A stretch of 64,000 nucleotides of DNA from assembly GCF_021173675.1 (NCBI RefSeq), contig NZ_JAIHON010000003.1, forward strand, positions 1-64,000, in the 5' to 3' direction. The translations under genes and the position numbers were made by a program. This DNA is from Streptomyces lincolnensis (lineage in GTDB: Bacteria > Actinomycetota > Actinomycetes > Streptomycetales > Streptomycetaceae). Positions 15,931 through 25,232 of the stretch are shown one piece after another; position 1 is the stretch's first letter, and each line of letters opens with the position of its first letter. Under the pieces are notes generated by a model that worked only from the letters and a program-made list of their open reading frames with translations, was not told the origin of the DNA and ran no database searches.

Positions 15931-17124
15931 CGCGAACGGCTCGCCCGCCGGCCGCAGTTCGCCGCCGGCCCGGTCGACGTGGAAGACGGTGACCGAGCTC
16001 GAGTTCTGGTTCGACACGAACAGCAGTCTTCCGTCGGGGGAGAACGCGGTGTGCCGCGGCCAGTCGCCCTCCACCGGCACGGTGTCCAGGAGCCGGACCC
16101 GGGCGCCCTTCGCCTCGACGGCGTACCGCGTCAGGCTGTTGTGCCCGCGGTTGGCGAAGTAGACGTACGCGCCGTCGGCGGTCACCAGGATCTCCGACGG
16201 ATAGCTGGTGACGTCACCCGTGCCGGTCGGCTGCGGGTCGCCGATCGTGAGACGGCCGGTGGCCGGATCGTAGGCACACACCGTGATCGTGTTGTCGAGC
16301 TCGTTGGCCAGGTAGGCGTACCGGCCGCCCGGGTGGAAGGCCAGATGGCGCGGTCCCGCGCCCGGCTTCGCCGACGCCCGGGAGACCTCGGTGAGCGTGC
16401 CCTTCGCCTGGTCGAGACGGTAGGTGTAGACGGTGTCCGTGCCCAGGTCGACGGCGAGCACATGGGCGCCGTCGGGGCTGGTGACGATCTGGTGCGCGTG
16501 CGGACCGTCCTGGCGCTGGGAGTCCGGGCCGGGCGGCGGGCTGGAGTGCGTGACCACGTCGGTGTGCTCCCCGAGCGCGCCCGAGGCGGCGATGGGGTGC
16601 ACGGCCACACTGCCGGAGGTGTAGTTGGCGCTCAGCAGCCACCGCCCGCCCGGGTGCACGGAGAGGTGACAGGGCCCGGCGCCTCCTGAACCGCGGGTAC
16701 CGAGCACGCGCCGGTCGGCGAGCCGTACCGCGGTCACGCCGCCGTCCTCCTGCTCGTTGACGGCGTACAGCGTCCGGCCGTCCGGGTGCAGGGCGAGGAA
16801 CGAGGGGTTGTCGGTCTCCGCCAGCAGTCCGCGGTCGGTGACACGGCCGGTGGCGGCGTCGTAGGCGGCGAGGCCGATGCCCTCGCCGCCGCCCTCGGCG
16901 GAGGTGTAGGTGCCGAGGTAGAGAGGGTGCGCCCCGGAGGGCTCCCGGCTCTCGGTCTGCGGGTGCTCGTTCGGCGCGGGGGCCGTCGCCGACGCCGAGC
17001 CCGCCGACGGTGTCGACGCCCCGGTCGGTGTCGACGCGTCGTCGCATGCCGGGAGCGCGGCCGCGGCGGCCGTCCCGGTGAGCGCGCCGACGAACCGGCG
17101 CCTGCTCCAGCCACCTGTGCCCAT
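15898..17124 (-). CDS. Tat-exported lactonase-family lipoprotein (beta-propeller)
   Basis: A 408-residue protein with a twin-arginine signal (RRRF at 8-11) ending in a lipobox, Cys at residue 27. A Ser/Thr/Pro-rich tether follows. The body is a seven-bladed propeller of the Lactonase (Pfam 10282, 6-phosphogluconolactonase-like) family: LYLGTYTS, NPSFLALHPDGRTLYAVNE, GPCHLSVHPGGRWLLSANY, GPRHLAFHPGGRYAYLANEL, PRHTAFSPDGRLLFVSNQ. A surface location argues against a role in central metabolism; the substrate is unknown. The ATG at 17124 keeps the signal intact. Confidence 0.88.
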   Translation of the reverse strand: MGTGGWSRRRFVGALTGTAAAAALPACDDASTPTGASTPSAGSASATAPAPNEHPQTESREPSGAHPLYLGTYTSAEGGGEGIGLAAYDAATGRVTDRGLLAETDNPSFLALHPDGRTLYAVNEQEDGGVTAVRLADRRVLGTRGSGGAGPCHLSVHPGGRWLLSANYTSGSVAVHPIAASGALGEHTDVVTHSSPPPGPDSQRQDGPHAHQIVTSPDGAHVLAVDLGTDTVYTYRLDQAKGTLTEVSRASAKPGAGPRHLAFHPGGRYAYLANELDNTITVCAYDPATGRLTIGDPQPTGTGDVTSYPSEILVTADGAYVYFANRGHNSLTRYAVEAKGARVRLLDTVPVEGDWPRHTAFSPDGRLLFVSNQNSSSVTVFHVDRAGGELRPAGEPFASPVAVCALPL

Positions 17125-17206
17125 GTCGCCCCTCAAGTCGTCACTCGTCGCGTTCGCGAAGGCCACCTTGGCGTGGATCACCCGGGGCGTGCAAGGGCGG
17201 CACCGC

Positions 17207-17227
17207 GCGTTGCGTGACGTGCAACGC
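17207..17227. repeat. Inverted repeat GCGTTGC-N7-GCAACGC
   Basis: A perfect 7-7-7 dyad sits between the minus-strand genes at 17235 and 15898. It could be a weak terminator of the upstream gene or an operator for the lactonase gene. No T-run follows on either strand. Confidence 0.35.
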
Positions 17228-17234
17228 TCCGGGG

Positions 17235-18266
17235 TTACCAGTCGCCGTCCTCCACCGGCTTGCCCGGTGCGTCCTTGAGCGGCTTCACCTGCTGCGGCGC
17301 GGGCTCCTGCCAGGGCTCGTGGTCGTCGCCGATCCAGTCGCCGACCGGCTTGACGCCCTCGAGGGTGTCCGTGGGCGCCAGATCCTCCGCGTCCTGGTCG
17401 TAGTAGTCGAACCAGGGGAGTCCCGCCCGGGTGTAGGCCGCGCGGTCCACCGGCGAGGGCGGGGGAGCCTCGCCGGTGATGCGGCGCCACTCCGGAGGCG
17501 TCACCAGGTGGACGAAGACCCGGCCGGCGGGCTCGTCCGACCAGTCCTTCAGGGGACGGTCGTCCTGGTAGACCTCCTGGCGCATCGAGCCGCCGACACC
17601 GAGCCCCATAGCGGCGGCCTTCCGGGGTGCGGCCGCCCGGGCCGCGGGCGCCGACGCCGCCATCGGCATCGCGGCCCCGTAACCGGCGGCCTGCGGGAAG
17701 GCCCTGGTGCGCTCCGCCCGGCGCCGCTCCTCCTCCTGCCACCGGGCCAGCTCCCGCGCGTTCAGCGGGAACGTCTGCAACTGGACGCCGCCCCAGGTCT
17801 CCTCACCCGTGACCTGGCCCTCCACCGTCGCGCCGAGGCCCAGGGGCACGGCCACGAACTGGCGGACCGTGCCCTTCCCGGAGTTGATGCCGTCCAGCCA
17901 CGGCTGACGCGGCAGCACCAGGTAGTTCTGCGGATCGCGGGAGAGCCGGTCGCTCCACGGCCGGCCCGAGACCGCGCACACCTTGCCCACCCCGACCTGG
18001 AGCGCGGCCGGCTCGGTCGTCCCGGCGAAGCTCAGCCACATCGCCTCGCGCAGATACACCGGCAGCATCACCCCGCCGCGCGCCCGCCACGCCTCGGGGA
18101 CCCGGTCGCCGTAGTCGGAGACCCTGCGCACCGGGAACTCGCCGAGCCCCGGCGGCAGCGGATGCGTGCCCGTCTCGGGCAGGCGCAGGGTGCGGACGAA
18201 CCGGACGGCCACCCCGCCCGGCAACCGCAGTGTGTTCCCGTCGATCCGCACACCGGCGTCGGTCAT
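17235..18266 (-). CDS. Conserved hypothetical protein, actinobacterial
   Basis: A 343-residue cytoplasmic protein that I cannot assign to a known family. No signal peptide or membrane segment is seen. The N-terminal 190 residues look globular (VRFVRTLRLPETG, PVYLREAMWLSF, GGVQLQTFPLNARELARWQEEE), the middle (about 195-225) is Ala/Met-rich low complexity, and the C-terminus (GRVFVHLVTPPEWRRITG, GLPWFDYYDQDAEDL) is acidic and aromatic. It appears to be a single-gene unit. Confidence 0.6.
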   Translation of the reverse strand: MTDAGVRIDGNTLRLPGGVAVRFVRTLRLPETGTHPLPPGLGEFPVRRVSDYGDRVPEAWRARGGVMLPVYLREAMWLSFAGTTEPAALQVGVGKVCAVSGRPWSDRLSRDPQNYLVLPRQPWLDGINSGKGTVRQFVAVPLGLGATVEGQVTGEETWGGVQLQTFPLNARELARWQEEERRRAERTRAFPQAAGYGAAMPMAASAPAARAAAPRKAAAMGLGVGGSMRQEVYQDDRPLKDWSDEPAGRVFVHLVTPPEWRRITGEAPPPSPVDRAAYTRAGLPWFDYYDQDAEDLAPTDTLEGVKPVGDWIGDDHEPWQEPAPQQVKPLKDAPGKPVEDGDW

Positions 18267-18326
18267 CGGTACGCCCCCTTCATCCCGGTCCCGGAGGCGG
18301 GCTGCCCTCAGGTGCCTTCGTCACCT

Positions 18327-19574
18327 TCAACGTCGGCCGGCGTCCGCACGGTTCCGCCGCAGCGGCTCGGGAACCCTCAGGCTCTCCCGCAACCGGGTCA
18401 GGCGAGGCATCCGCTCACGCTGCTCGCGCGCGGTACGGTCCAGTTCCTCCAGCAGCCGCTGCGAGCGGTGCTCGGTGTCGAGCTCGTCCAGGATGCGGTT
18501 GACCTCCGTCAGCACGGCACCCTGCAACTGCCACTGGCGCGCGTCGCGCTGGACCTCCTCCAGAAGCAACTGGGCCAGCTTGTCGCGGGTCGCCGCGGCC
18601 TGCCGCAGCTCCGCGGTCAGCCGGGCCTCGGCCGCGTCGGCGTTCTCGCTCACATGCGTGGTGACCAGCACCGCGAAACTGACGATCGCGTCGGCGATCT
18701 CCGACAGCAGCCGCTCCACGACGGCCCCGGTCCCCGCGGCGAACAACGGCTCCGCGTCGCGCTGCTTGGCCAGGTCGGTGAAGGTCCGCGCCAGCACCCG
18801 CAGCACCACCGTGCAGATCTCCAGCGTGTCCAGTCCGGTCCGCAGCACCACCCGGTGCAGCAGGCCCTCGCGGACCCGGGGATTGAGCCGCAGACTGTCC
18901 TCGGCCTGCCGCAGGGCCGCGTCCACCTCGACGATGTCGTGGTCGAGCCGGCGCGCCTCGTGCAGACGCTCGGTCGCGTGCTCGACGGGCGTGCGCCCCG
19001 CCGCCTCCTCGCCCATGTTCAGCATCAGCTGCCGGACCCGGCGGGCCAGCCCCTCGATGGACTCCCCGGCCTCGCCCACCCACACCGGAGGGGCGAGCAG
19101 CAGATTGCAGCCCAGGCCGACCACCGCGCCGATCAGCGTCTCCAGGATCCGCGCCCACGCCGTGTCCCCGACCGTGGTGACGCCGAGCACGAGCATCGCG
19201 CTGATCGCCACCTCGGGCACGAACTCGTCGACCCGCACCAGATGCCCCACGGCCAGCGACGCCACGATCAGCAGCGCCAGGCTCCACCAGGTCAGCCCCA
19301 CCAGCAGACTGAACGCGATGGCGACGAGGACACCCGCGACCACCGAGTTCACCCGGCGGATCCCGGTGGTGAGCGTGGAGTAGAGGGTGACCTGCACGAC
19401 CAGCAGCGCGGTCAGCGGGGCCGTGAGCGGTGCCGCCTCGGGGCTGAGCCGCAGCGCGATGACATACGCCACCGTCGCCGCGGCGGTGGACCGCAGCGCC
19501 TGCACGACCACCGGGTCCCGGTGCCGCTTCACCAATCCCAGGAGGGACGCCGTCCCCTCACGTACCTGTCGCAT
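18327..19574 (-). CDS. FUSC/aromatic acid exporter-like membrane protein
   Basis: A 415-residue protein. The first 150 residues hold about five or six hydrophobic segments (ALRSTAAATVAYVIALRLSP, VVAGVLVAIAFSLLVGLTWW, AMLVLGVTTVGDTAWARILE), typical of one FUSC/ArAE half; the rest is a long helical cytoplasmic domain. Family members export aromatic acids or fusaric-acid-like compounds. The ATG at 19574 is preferred since GAAGGGGA lies about 10 nt upstream and upstream starts (19616 ATG, 19628 TTG) fall inside a palindrome cluster. A second FUSC protein occurs at 39340. Confidence 0.8.
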   Translation of the reverse strand: MRQVREGTASLLGLVKRHRDPVVVQALRSTAAATVAYVIALRLSPEAAPLTAPLTALLVVQVTLYSTLTTGIRRVNSVVAGVLVAIAFSLLVGLTWWSLALLIVASLAVGHLVRVDEFVPEVAISAMLVLGVTTVGDTAWARILETLIGAVVGLGCNLLLAPPVWVGEAGESIEGLARRVRQLMLNMGEEAAGRTPVEHATERLHEARRLDHDIVEVDAALRQAEDSLRLNPRVREGLLHRVVLRTGLDTLEICTVVLRVLARTFTDLAKQRDAEPLFAAGTGAVVERLLSEIADAIVSFAVLVTTHVSENADAAEARLTAELRQAAATRDKLAQLLLEEVQRDARQWQLQGAVLTEVNRILDELDTEHRSQRLLEELDRTAREQRERMPRLTRLRESLRVPEPLRRNRADAGRR

Positions 19575-19615
19575 CGTCGGGCTGTCCCCTTCCACGGTTG
19601 GGCCGACGGTACTCA

Positions 19616-19649
19616 TTGCGGACCGCAACTGTCCGCAAACAAGTGCGGA
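19616..19649. promoter_or_regulatory. Palindrome cluster with TGCGG/CCGCA half-sites
   Basis: TTGCGG-A-CCGCAA (19616-19628) is followed by TCCGCA-N6-TGCGGA (19632-19649). The shared half-site TTGCGGA suggests two adjacent operator sites for one regulator between the FUSC gene and the divergent esterase gene. Confidence 0.45.
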
Positions 19650-19749
19650 TCGTTATTCCGGATCCTCCACCGGACCTGCGGAAAACCCCACCGCACGACG
19701 GTGGACGGCCGGATGGCCACCGACGGCCCCGGAACGAAAGCCTCGGACC

Positions 19750-21123
19750 ATGACATGGCAACGGACCGGACCCACCCTGACCCTGCTCGTCACCCTGGGC
19801 GTCGCCCTCCCGGCCGGCATCCCGGCCGTGGCGGCCACGACCGCGTCGCCGGCGACGACCACGGCCTCCACCGCGTCGCCCCGGGACGTCGTGGCGGCAC
19901 TCGAGCGCGCCGCCCACCCGCTGCGCACCGTCGAACCGGGCGGCGACACCGGCGATCTGCGCCCCCTCGCCCGCATGATCGGTGACGCCCGGGTGGTCGG
20001 CCTGGGCGAGGCCACCCACAGCTCCCACGACTTCTTCGCCCTCAAGGACCGCGTCTTCCGCCACCTCGTCGCCGAGAAGGGCTTCCGCACCTTCGCCCTG
20101 GAAGCCCCCTGGAGCACGGGCCTGCGCCTCAACGCGTACGTGCTGCACGGGAAGGGCGACCCCCGGCGCATCATGCGCGAGGAGTTCCAGCGCGACTACC
20201 AGTGGTGGAACAACACCGACTATCTGCGGCTCGTGGAGTGGATGCGGGCGTACAACGTCCGCCACCCCGACGACCCCGTCCGGTTCATGGGCGACGACAT
20301 CGCCTGGTCCGGGCCGGAGTTGTACGACGCGGTCAGCGACCACGTGGCCGCCACGGACCCCGGGGCGAGCGCCCGCCTCGCCGAGCTGTACCGCGGGCTG
20401 CGGCCCACCGTGGCGACCGGGCCGTACATCGAGCAGTACCTGACCAGGCCGTACGCCGAGCGCATGGAGATGGCCGCCCGCACCAGCCGCGCGCTGGAGC
20501 TGGTGCGAGGTCTGCCCGCCGGCGCCGACCGCGAGGCCCACGACCGGGCCGTCCAGAACGCCACCGTGATCGACCAGACCGCCCACCAGTACGCCTGGGA
20601 CCTGGAGAACCCCGCGCAGGCCGCCGAGGCCATGCGCTACCGGGACCGGGCCATGGCCGCCAACGTGGTCTGGTGGCACCGGCACACCGGGACCAAGGTG
20701 CTGCTCGCGGCGCACAACAACCACGTCGGCTATGTGCCGGACGACCCCGCCCAGTACCCGAAGGTGCAGGGCGCGTACCTGCGCGACAGCCTCGGCGGCG
20801 GCTACCTGAACATCGGTCTGACGTTTCACCAGGGCTCGTTCAACGCCACCGGCTTCGACGACGACATCGTCCGCCGCTGGACCCTCGGACCACTCGGCCC
20901 GGACAGCAACGAGCACACCCTGGACCGCGTCCGCCACCGCGACTACGTCGTCGACCTGCGCACCGCCGCCCCACCGGCCCGCGACTGGCTGCGCCAGGCC
21001 CGCCCCACCCGCAGCATCGGCACCGCCTACCCCGAGCCCCCGGACGACATCGCACTCGCCCGCAGCCACGACGCACTGATCCACCTGCACACCGTCGAGG
21101 CGGCCCGGCTACGGGACCGCTAG
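19750..21123 (+). CDS. Secreted erythromycin esterase family protein
   Basis: A 457-residue EreA/B-fold protein. Residues 1-29 form a signal peptide (hydrophobic LTLLVTLGVALPAGIPAVAA). Family landmarks are GLGEATHSSHDFF, FALEAPW, FMGDDIAW and the late AHNNHVGY (His residues that act in ester hydrolysis in Ere enzymes). In streptomycetes this broad family is common and the substrate is usually unknown; the secreted form need not confer macrolide resistance. Its stop overlaps the convergent large ATPase gene by 4 nt. Confidence 0.82.
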   Translation: MTWQRTGPTLTLLVTLGVALPAGIPAVAATTASPATTTASTASPRDVVAALERAAHPLRTVEPGGDTGDLRPLARMIGDARVVGLGEATHSSHDFFALKDRVFRHLVAEKGFRTFALEAPWSTGLRLNAYVLHGKGDPRRIMREEFQRDYQWWNNTDYLRLVEWMRAYNVRHPDDPVRFMGDDIAWSGPELYDAVSDHVAATDPGASARLAELYRGLRPTVATGPYIEQYLTRPYAERMEMAARTSRALELVRGLPAGADREAHDRAVQNATVIDQTAHQYAWDLENPAQAAEAMRYRDRAMAANVVWWHRHTGTKVLLAAHNNHVGYVPDDPAQYPKVQGAYLRDSLGGGYLNIGLTFHQGSFNATGFDDDIVRRWTLGPLGPDSNEHTLDRVRHRDYVVDLRTAAPPARDWLRQARPTRSIGTAYPEPPDDIALARSHDALIHLHTVEAARLRDR

Positions 21124-24047
21124 GACCTCTCGCACGGCGGGCTGTAGGGGATACCGGGCAGCCAGCGGTGCCACTCCGCACGAGTGATCACCGGGCGGGC
21201 GCGGGCGCAGGCACTGCGTCCGGCGTGGGCCGTGTCGGTCTGCCAGATCTGCGCCGTGTGGTCCGAACTGCCCGTGGCGAGCAGGGCATCGCCCGGTGCC
21301 GGCCGGAAGGCCACCGCGTTGACCGCACCCAGATGGCCGGTCAGTTCCGAGCGCAGGGCCGGGGCGCCGGTCGCCGGTACGTCCCACAACCGGGCGGTGC
21401 GATCCGTGCTGCCGGACGCGAGCAGCCGTCCGTCGGGGCTGAACGCCACCGAGGACACCACGTCCGTATGGCCGGTGAGCACGGTGCTCGTGCGCAGGCG
21501 GCGCGGGCCGGAGAGGGGCCACAGACGGACCGTACGGTCGTCGCTGCCGGAGGCGAGGGTCCGCCCGTCGGGACTGAAGGCCAGGGCGTCGACGAAGTCG
21601 CGGTGGCCGGTCAGCACGGCGAGCGGCCGGGGGCGGCGCGGGCTCGTCACGTCCCACAGGCGGACGGTGCGGTCGTCACTGCCGGAGGCCAGCGTCCGCC
21701 CGTCCGGGCTGAAGGCGATCGGCTTGACGTTGAGCCGGTGCCCGCGCAGCACCACGGGTCCGCTCGCGGCGGACGTCAGGTCCCACAGCCGTACGGTGTG
21801 GTCGTAGCTGCCCGAGGCCAGGGTGCGGCCGTCCGGGCTGAAGGCGACGGAGAACACGATGTCGCGGTGGCCGGTCAGAACCCGCGGCCGGGCGAGGCGG
21901 TGCGGGCCCCCCACGTCCCACAGCCGTACGGTCCGGTCGCGCCCGCCGGTGGCCAGACGGCGCCCGTCCGGACTGAACGCCACGGCGGTCATGATGTCGG
22001 AGCCGCCCCGGAACGCACCCGCGGCGACCGGACGGAAGGGATCGCTCACGTCCCACAGCCGCACGGTGTAGTCGTAACCGGCCGTGGCGAGCATCCGTCC
22101 GTCCGGGCTGAACGCCAGGGCGCTCACCGCCTGCCGGTGGCCCGGCAACGAGGCCGCCGTGACACCGAGCAGCGCGTCCCGGGTGGTGGCGCTCGGGCTG
22201 AGGCGGTCCGCGGCCACGCCGAGCTGCGCCGCCAGCGCCGGCCGGTCCTGCCGCAGGGCGACCGCGTCCACCGCGACCTCCCGGGCCAGCACCTTGTTCC
22301 GCTCCCGCGTCAGCTCGTCCCGCGCGCGCAGCGCCAGCACCGCCGCGGTGACGGCCACGGCCAGTAGCACCGCGAGAAGCGCGGTCAGCCGGCGCATCTG
22401 CCGGGCGCGCCGCCGCCCCCGGGCCGACTCGGCACGTTCGGCGGCGACACTGGCGTCGAGGAAGGAGCGCTCCTCGCCCGACAGCACCGCGTCGTCGACC
22501 TCCCGGGCCAGCGCCAGCCGGGCGCCACGGAACAGCGCGTCGGGATCCCTGCCGAGCGACTCCCACGTCCGGGCGGCCTCGGTCAGCTGACGCAGGACAC
22601 GCAGCCGCTCCCGGTCCTCGGTGAGCCAGCCGTGCAGTCGGGGCCAGCAGCGGATCAACGCCTCGTGCGTCAGCTCCACCCTGTCCTGGTCCAGCGTCAA
22701 CAGCCGGGCGCGGGCAGCCCCTTCCAGTACGGCACCGACGTCCTCGCCCGTGGCGGGGCCCCGCCCGGCGTCCTCGACCGGTGAGGTCCGCGCCCCCAGA
22801 CGGGCCAGCTCGTCCAGCGGCACCCGGCGTCGGGTGTCCTCGGTGCCCTCGCCGAGTGCCGTCAGCCGCACGAACACCTGCCGTGCCAGCTCCTGCCGCT
22901 CGGCGCCCAGCTCCGCGTAGAACTCCTCCGCGGTACGCGCCAGCGCGCCCTCCAGACCGCCCGTGGCCCGGTACGCGTCCAGCGTCAGCGCGTTGCCGCG
23001 CCGGCGCCGCCAGGTCTCCCGCAGCGCGTGGGACAGCAGCGGCAGCACACCGGCCCGGCCGAGGGCCTGGGTGGCGAGCGTCGTCAGGAGGGAGCCTTCC
23101 ACCGTCAGCCCGGCGCGTACGGCGGGTTGGACGACCGCCCGCCGCAGATCCTCCAGACCCATCGGCCCGACCGGAATCTGCGCGTCGCGCATCGCCTCCA
23201 CCAGGCCGGCGTGGTGGGTGCAGTGCGTGTAGAAGTCGGCCCGCACGCCGAGCACCACACGGCAGCGGTGGCCGTCGATGCGCGCGGCCGTGAGCAGCGC
23301 CGTGATGAAGTGGTCGCGTTCCGCCGGGGCGCAGTGGGTGAAGAGCTCCTCGAACTGGTCCACGACGAGTACGACTTCACTGTCCGCCGCGTCCGACCGG
23401 GCGCCGATCTGCCGGGCCACCCGCCCCAGGTTCGCGGGGTCGTCCAGCAGCTCCCGGTACACGCGTCCCGGCGTGAGGCTGGCCGCGGCGGACAGCCGTA
23501 CCGCGCACTCCTCCATGGGCCGGGCGCCCGGAGTGAACACCACGGGTGTCGCGCTCGCCGGCAGCCGGGGGACCAGACCCGCGCGCAACAGCGACGACTT
23601 GCCCGAACCCGAGGCCCCGACCACCAGGAGCAGGCGTTGCCCGCGCAGCCGCCGCACCAGTTCCTCCACGAGCCCCTCGCGGCCGAAGAACCACTCGGCG
23701 TCGCTCGCCTGGTAGGCCGAGAGGCCCACATAGGGGGCCGGGCCGTCGGAACCGTCCGCGGCCGGCGCCTCCGTGGCCGCGCCCAGCTCGGCGGCCAGCG
23801 CGTGCCAGGCCCGCTCCCAGTGCGCCGCGTCCCCGTCGCAGGCCCGCACGTACGCCATGGTCACGGCCAGCGTGGGCAGCGCCTTGCCCGAGGCCGCGCC
23901 GGACAGCGTCGAGACCGAGTAGTGCGCCCGCTCGGCCAGTTGCCGGTAGGTCGGAGAGCCGGCCTCGGCCCGCAGCCGTCGTAACTCCGCGGCGAACGTG
24001 AGAATCCGCGCGTCTCCCGCCCTGAGCGGACGCTCTCCCCGAGGCAT
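21120..24047 (-). CDS. XRE-HTH / nSTAND1 ATPase / WD40 protein
   Basis: A 975-residue signalling NTPase. An XRE-like helix-turn-helix lies at residues about 14-70 (TYRQLAERAHYSVSTLSGAA). An nSTAND1 ATPase spans about 105-420: FFGREGLVEELVRRL, Walker A GASGSGKSS, Walker B VVLVVDQFEELF. A single membrane segment (LTALLAVLLAVAVTAAVLAL) lies near residue 550. Seven WD40 repeats (FSPDGRxLASGSxDxTVRLWD) form a C-terminal propeller. STAND proteins act as ligand-gated switches in defence, development or signalling. GGAGG precedes the ATG at 24047. Confidence 0.88.
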   Translation of the reverse strand: MPRGERPLRAGDARILTFAAELRRLRAEAGSPTYRQLAERAHYSVSTLSGAASGKALPTLAVTMAYVRACDGDAAHWERAWHALAAELGAATEAPAADGSDGPAPYVGLSAYQASDAEWFFGREGLVEELVRRLRGQRLLLVVGASGSGKSSLLRAGLVPRLPASATPVVFTPGARPMEECAVRLSAAASLTPGRVYRELLDDPANLGRVARQIGARSDAADSEVVLVVDQFEELFTHCAPAERDHFITALLTAARIDGHRCRVVLGVRADFYTHCTHHAGLVEAMRDAQIPVGPMGLEDLRRAVVQPAVRAGLTVEGSLLTTLATQALGRAGVLPLLSHALRETWRRRRGNALTLDAYRATGGLEGALARTAEEFYAELGAERQELARQVFVRLTALGEGTEDTRRRVPLDELARLGARTSPVEDAGRGPATGEDVGAVLEGAARARLLTLDQDRVELTHEALIRCWPRLHGWLTEDRERLRVLRQLTEAARTWESLGRDPDALFRGARLALAREVDDAVLSGEERSFLDASVAAERAESARGRRRARQMRRLTALLAVLLAVAVTAAVLALRARDELTRERNKVLAREVAVDAVALRQDRPALAAQLGVAADRLSPSATTRDALLGVTAASLPGHRQAVSALAFSPDGRMLATAGYDYTVRLWDVSDPFRPVAAGAFRGGSDIMTAVAFSPDGRRLATGGRDRTVRLWDVGGPHRLARPRVLTGHRDIVFSVAFSPDGRTLASGSYDHTVRLWDLTSAASGPVVLRGHRLNVKPIAFSPDGRTLASGSDDRTVRLWDVTSPRRPRPLAVLTGHRDFVDALAFSPDGRTLASGSDDRTVRLWPLSGPRRLRTSTVLTGHTDVVSSVAFSPDGRLLASGSTDRTARLWDVPATGAPALRSELTGHLGAVNAVAFRPAPGDALLATGSSDHTAQIWQTDTAHAGRSACARARPVITRAEWHRWLPGIPYSPPCERS
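21190..22160 (-). repeat. Seven WD40-encoding repeats
   Basis: About 130-bp units share near-identical bases around the codons for FSPDGRTLASGS and DRTVRLWD. The high DNA identity between units makes the region prone to unequal recombination and to assembly error. Confidence 0.85.
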
Positions 24048-24063
24048 CGCGGCGGCCTCCCCC

Positions 24064-24166
24064 GATGTACAGACCGGAACCGGTGTCCGGAGCGAGCCCC
24101 CATTGTTCGGTATCCGTTTGTTCGGAACCACTTGGCCGATTCCGAACAACGACCGCCGTGTACATC
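24064..24166. promoter_or_regulatory. Nested inverted repeats in the STAND/LysR intergenic region
   Basis: The inner repeat is TTGTTCGGAA (24118-24127) and TTCCGAACAA (24140-24149), perfect 10-bp arms with a 12-nt spacer; a further half-site ATTGTTCGGTA starts at 24102. The outer pair GATGTACA (24064-24071) and TGTACATC (24159-24166) is also a perfect inverted repeat. Both are plausible binding sites for the divergently encoded LysR protein or for the HTH domain of the STAND protein. Confidence 0.5.
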
Positions 24167-24203
24167 TGGGCCCCGGTGGGAGCGGTGAGACGGGGGAAAG
24201 CGG

Positions 24204-25232
24204 ATGGAGCTGCGTGATGTGGAGACGTTCCTGGAGGTCGCCCGGGTCCTGCACTTCGGGCGGGCAGCGGAGCGTCTGCACGTGACCCAGGGACGGGTCA
24301 GCCAGATCGTCAAGGGGCTGGAACGCGAGGTGGGCGGCGCCCTCTTCGAGCGCAGCAGCCGACGGGTGCGTCTGACCCCGCTGGGCGAACGGTTCCGCGT
24401 CGGCGCCGCGGACGGCTACGACCGGCTGACGGTCACGCTGCGGGAGTGCCGTGCCGTGGCCCGGCAGGTCGGCGACCGGCTGCGGATCGGCTACCAGTGG
24501 ACCATGGGCGGGCAGCTCACCGACCGGCTGGTGTCGGCCTTCACCGGCTCCCACCCGCACTGCGAGGTGGTCGTCAGCAGCCTGGTCTTCCGGGCCGGCG
24601 GGAACCTGGTGCCGCTCGCGGGAGGAAGCGACGTCGATCTGGTGCTGCGCTGGTCGCCGGGCGGGGACGGCACCGCGGTCGAGGCTCCCGGCCTGGTCGT
24701 CGGCCCGCTGCTCGCGTCGGTCCCGCGCGGGGTGCTGGTGCCGGCGGCCCATCCGCTGGCCCGGCGCCGGGCGATCGTCCTGGACGACCTCCTTCCCTAC
24801 GAGTTGCTACGGCTGCCGGACACGCTGGGCGCTCCTCTGCAGGAGCGGTGGACGCCCACCCGCACCAGCTCGGGCCGGCTGCTGCGGCACACCGACGAGG
24901 ACATGAGCCGGCTGATGGGCAACGAGCACCTGCCCGTGGAGGACGTCCTCGCGCTGGTGGCACGAGGACGCGGGCTGCACCTGACGATCACGGGCCTCCT
25001 CGACCGGGTCCCCTTCCCCGGTCTGGTTGTCGTCCCCGTGCGGGACATGCCACCGATGGTGGTGGTCCCGGTCTGGCAGGCGGCCCGCGAGAACGCGACC
25101 ATCCGCGCCTTCGTGGAGTCGGCCGTCCGCACGACCGAGGCGGACCGGGCCGTGCTCACGCGGGAGACGGCTCCTGTGGCGACTCCCGTGACGACTTCTG
25201 TCGCGGCCTCTGTGAGGGAGGGCGCCCGCTAG
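24204..25232 (+). CDS. LysR-family transcriptional regulator
   Basis: A 342-residue LysR protein with winged HTH at residues 1-60 (MELRDVETFLEVARVLHFGRAAERL, VSQIVKGLEREVGGALFER) and a two-lobe effector domain. The last 30 residues (TTEADRAVLTRETAPVATPV and onward) are Thr/Val-rich low complexity. It is divergent from the nSTAND/WD40 gene with strong inverted repeats between them, so it may control that gene. The stop abuts the stop of the convergent peptidase gene with no gap. Confidence 0.88.
   Translation: MELRDVETFLEVARVLHFGRAAERLHVTQGRVSQIVKGLEREVGGALFERSSRRVRLTPLGERFRVGAADGYDRLTVTLRECRAVARQVGDRLRIGYQWTMGGQLTDRLVSAFTGSHPHCEVVVSSLVFRAGGNLVPLAGGSDVDLVLRWSPGGDGTAVEAPGLVVGPLLASVPRGVLVPAAHPLARRRAIVLDDLLPYELLRLPDTLGAPLQERWTPTRTSSGRLLRHTDEDMSRLMGNEHLPVEDVLALVARGRGLHLTITGLLDRVPFPGLVVVPVRDMPPMVVVPVWQAARENATIRAFVESAVRTTEADRAVLTRETAPVATPVTTSVAASVREGAR

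Noticed and set aside
17214..19985. A 923-codon plus-strand frame opposite the hypothetical and FUSC genes
   Set aside because: Composition is shadow-like (Arg/Gln/His/Pro/Gly rich), no ribosome site, and the minus-strand frames have recognisable protein features.
19750..21123. Macrolide resistance gene
   Set aside because: The erythromycin-esterase family is broad and this member is secreted; sequence alone does not support a resistance call.
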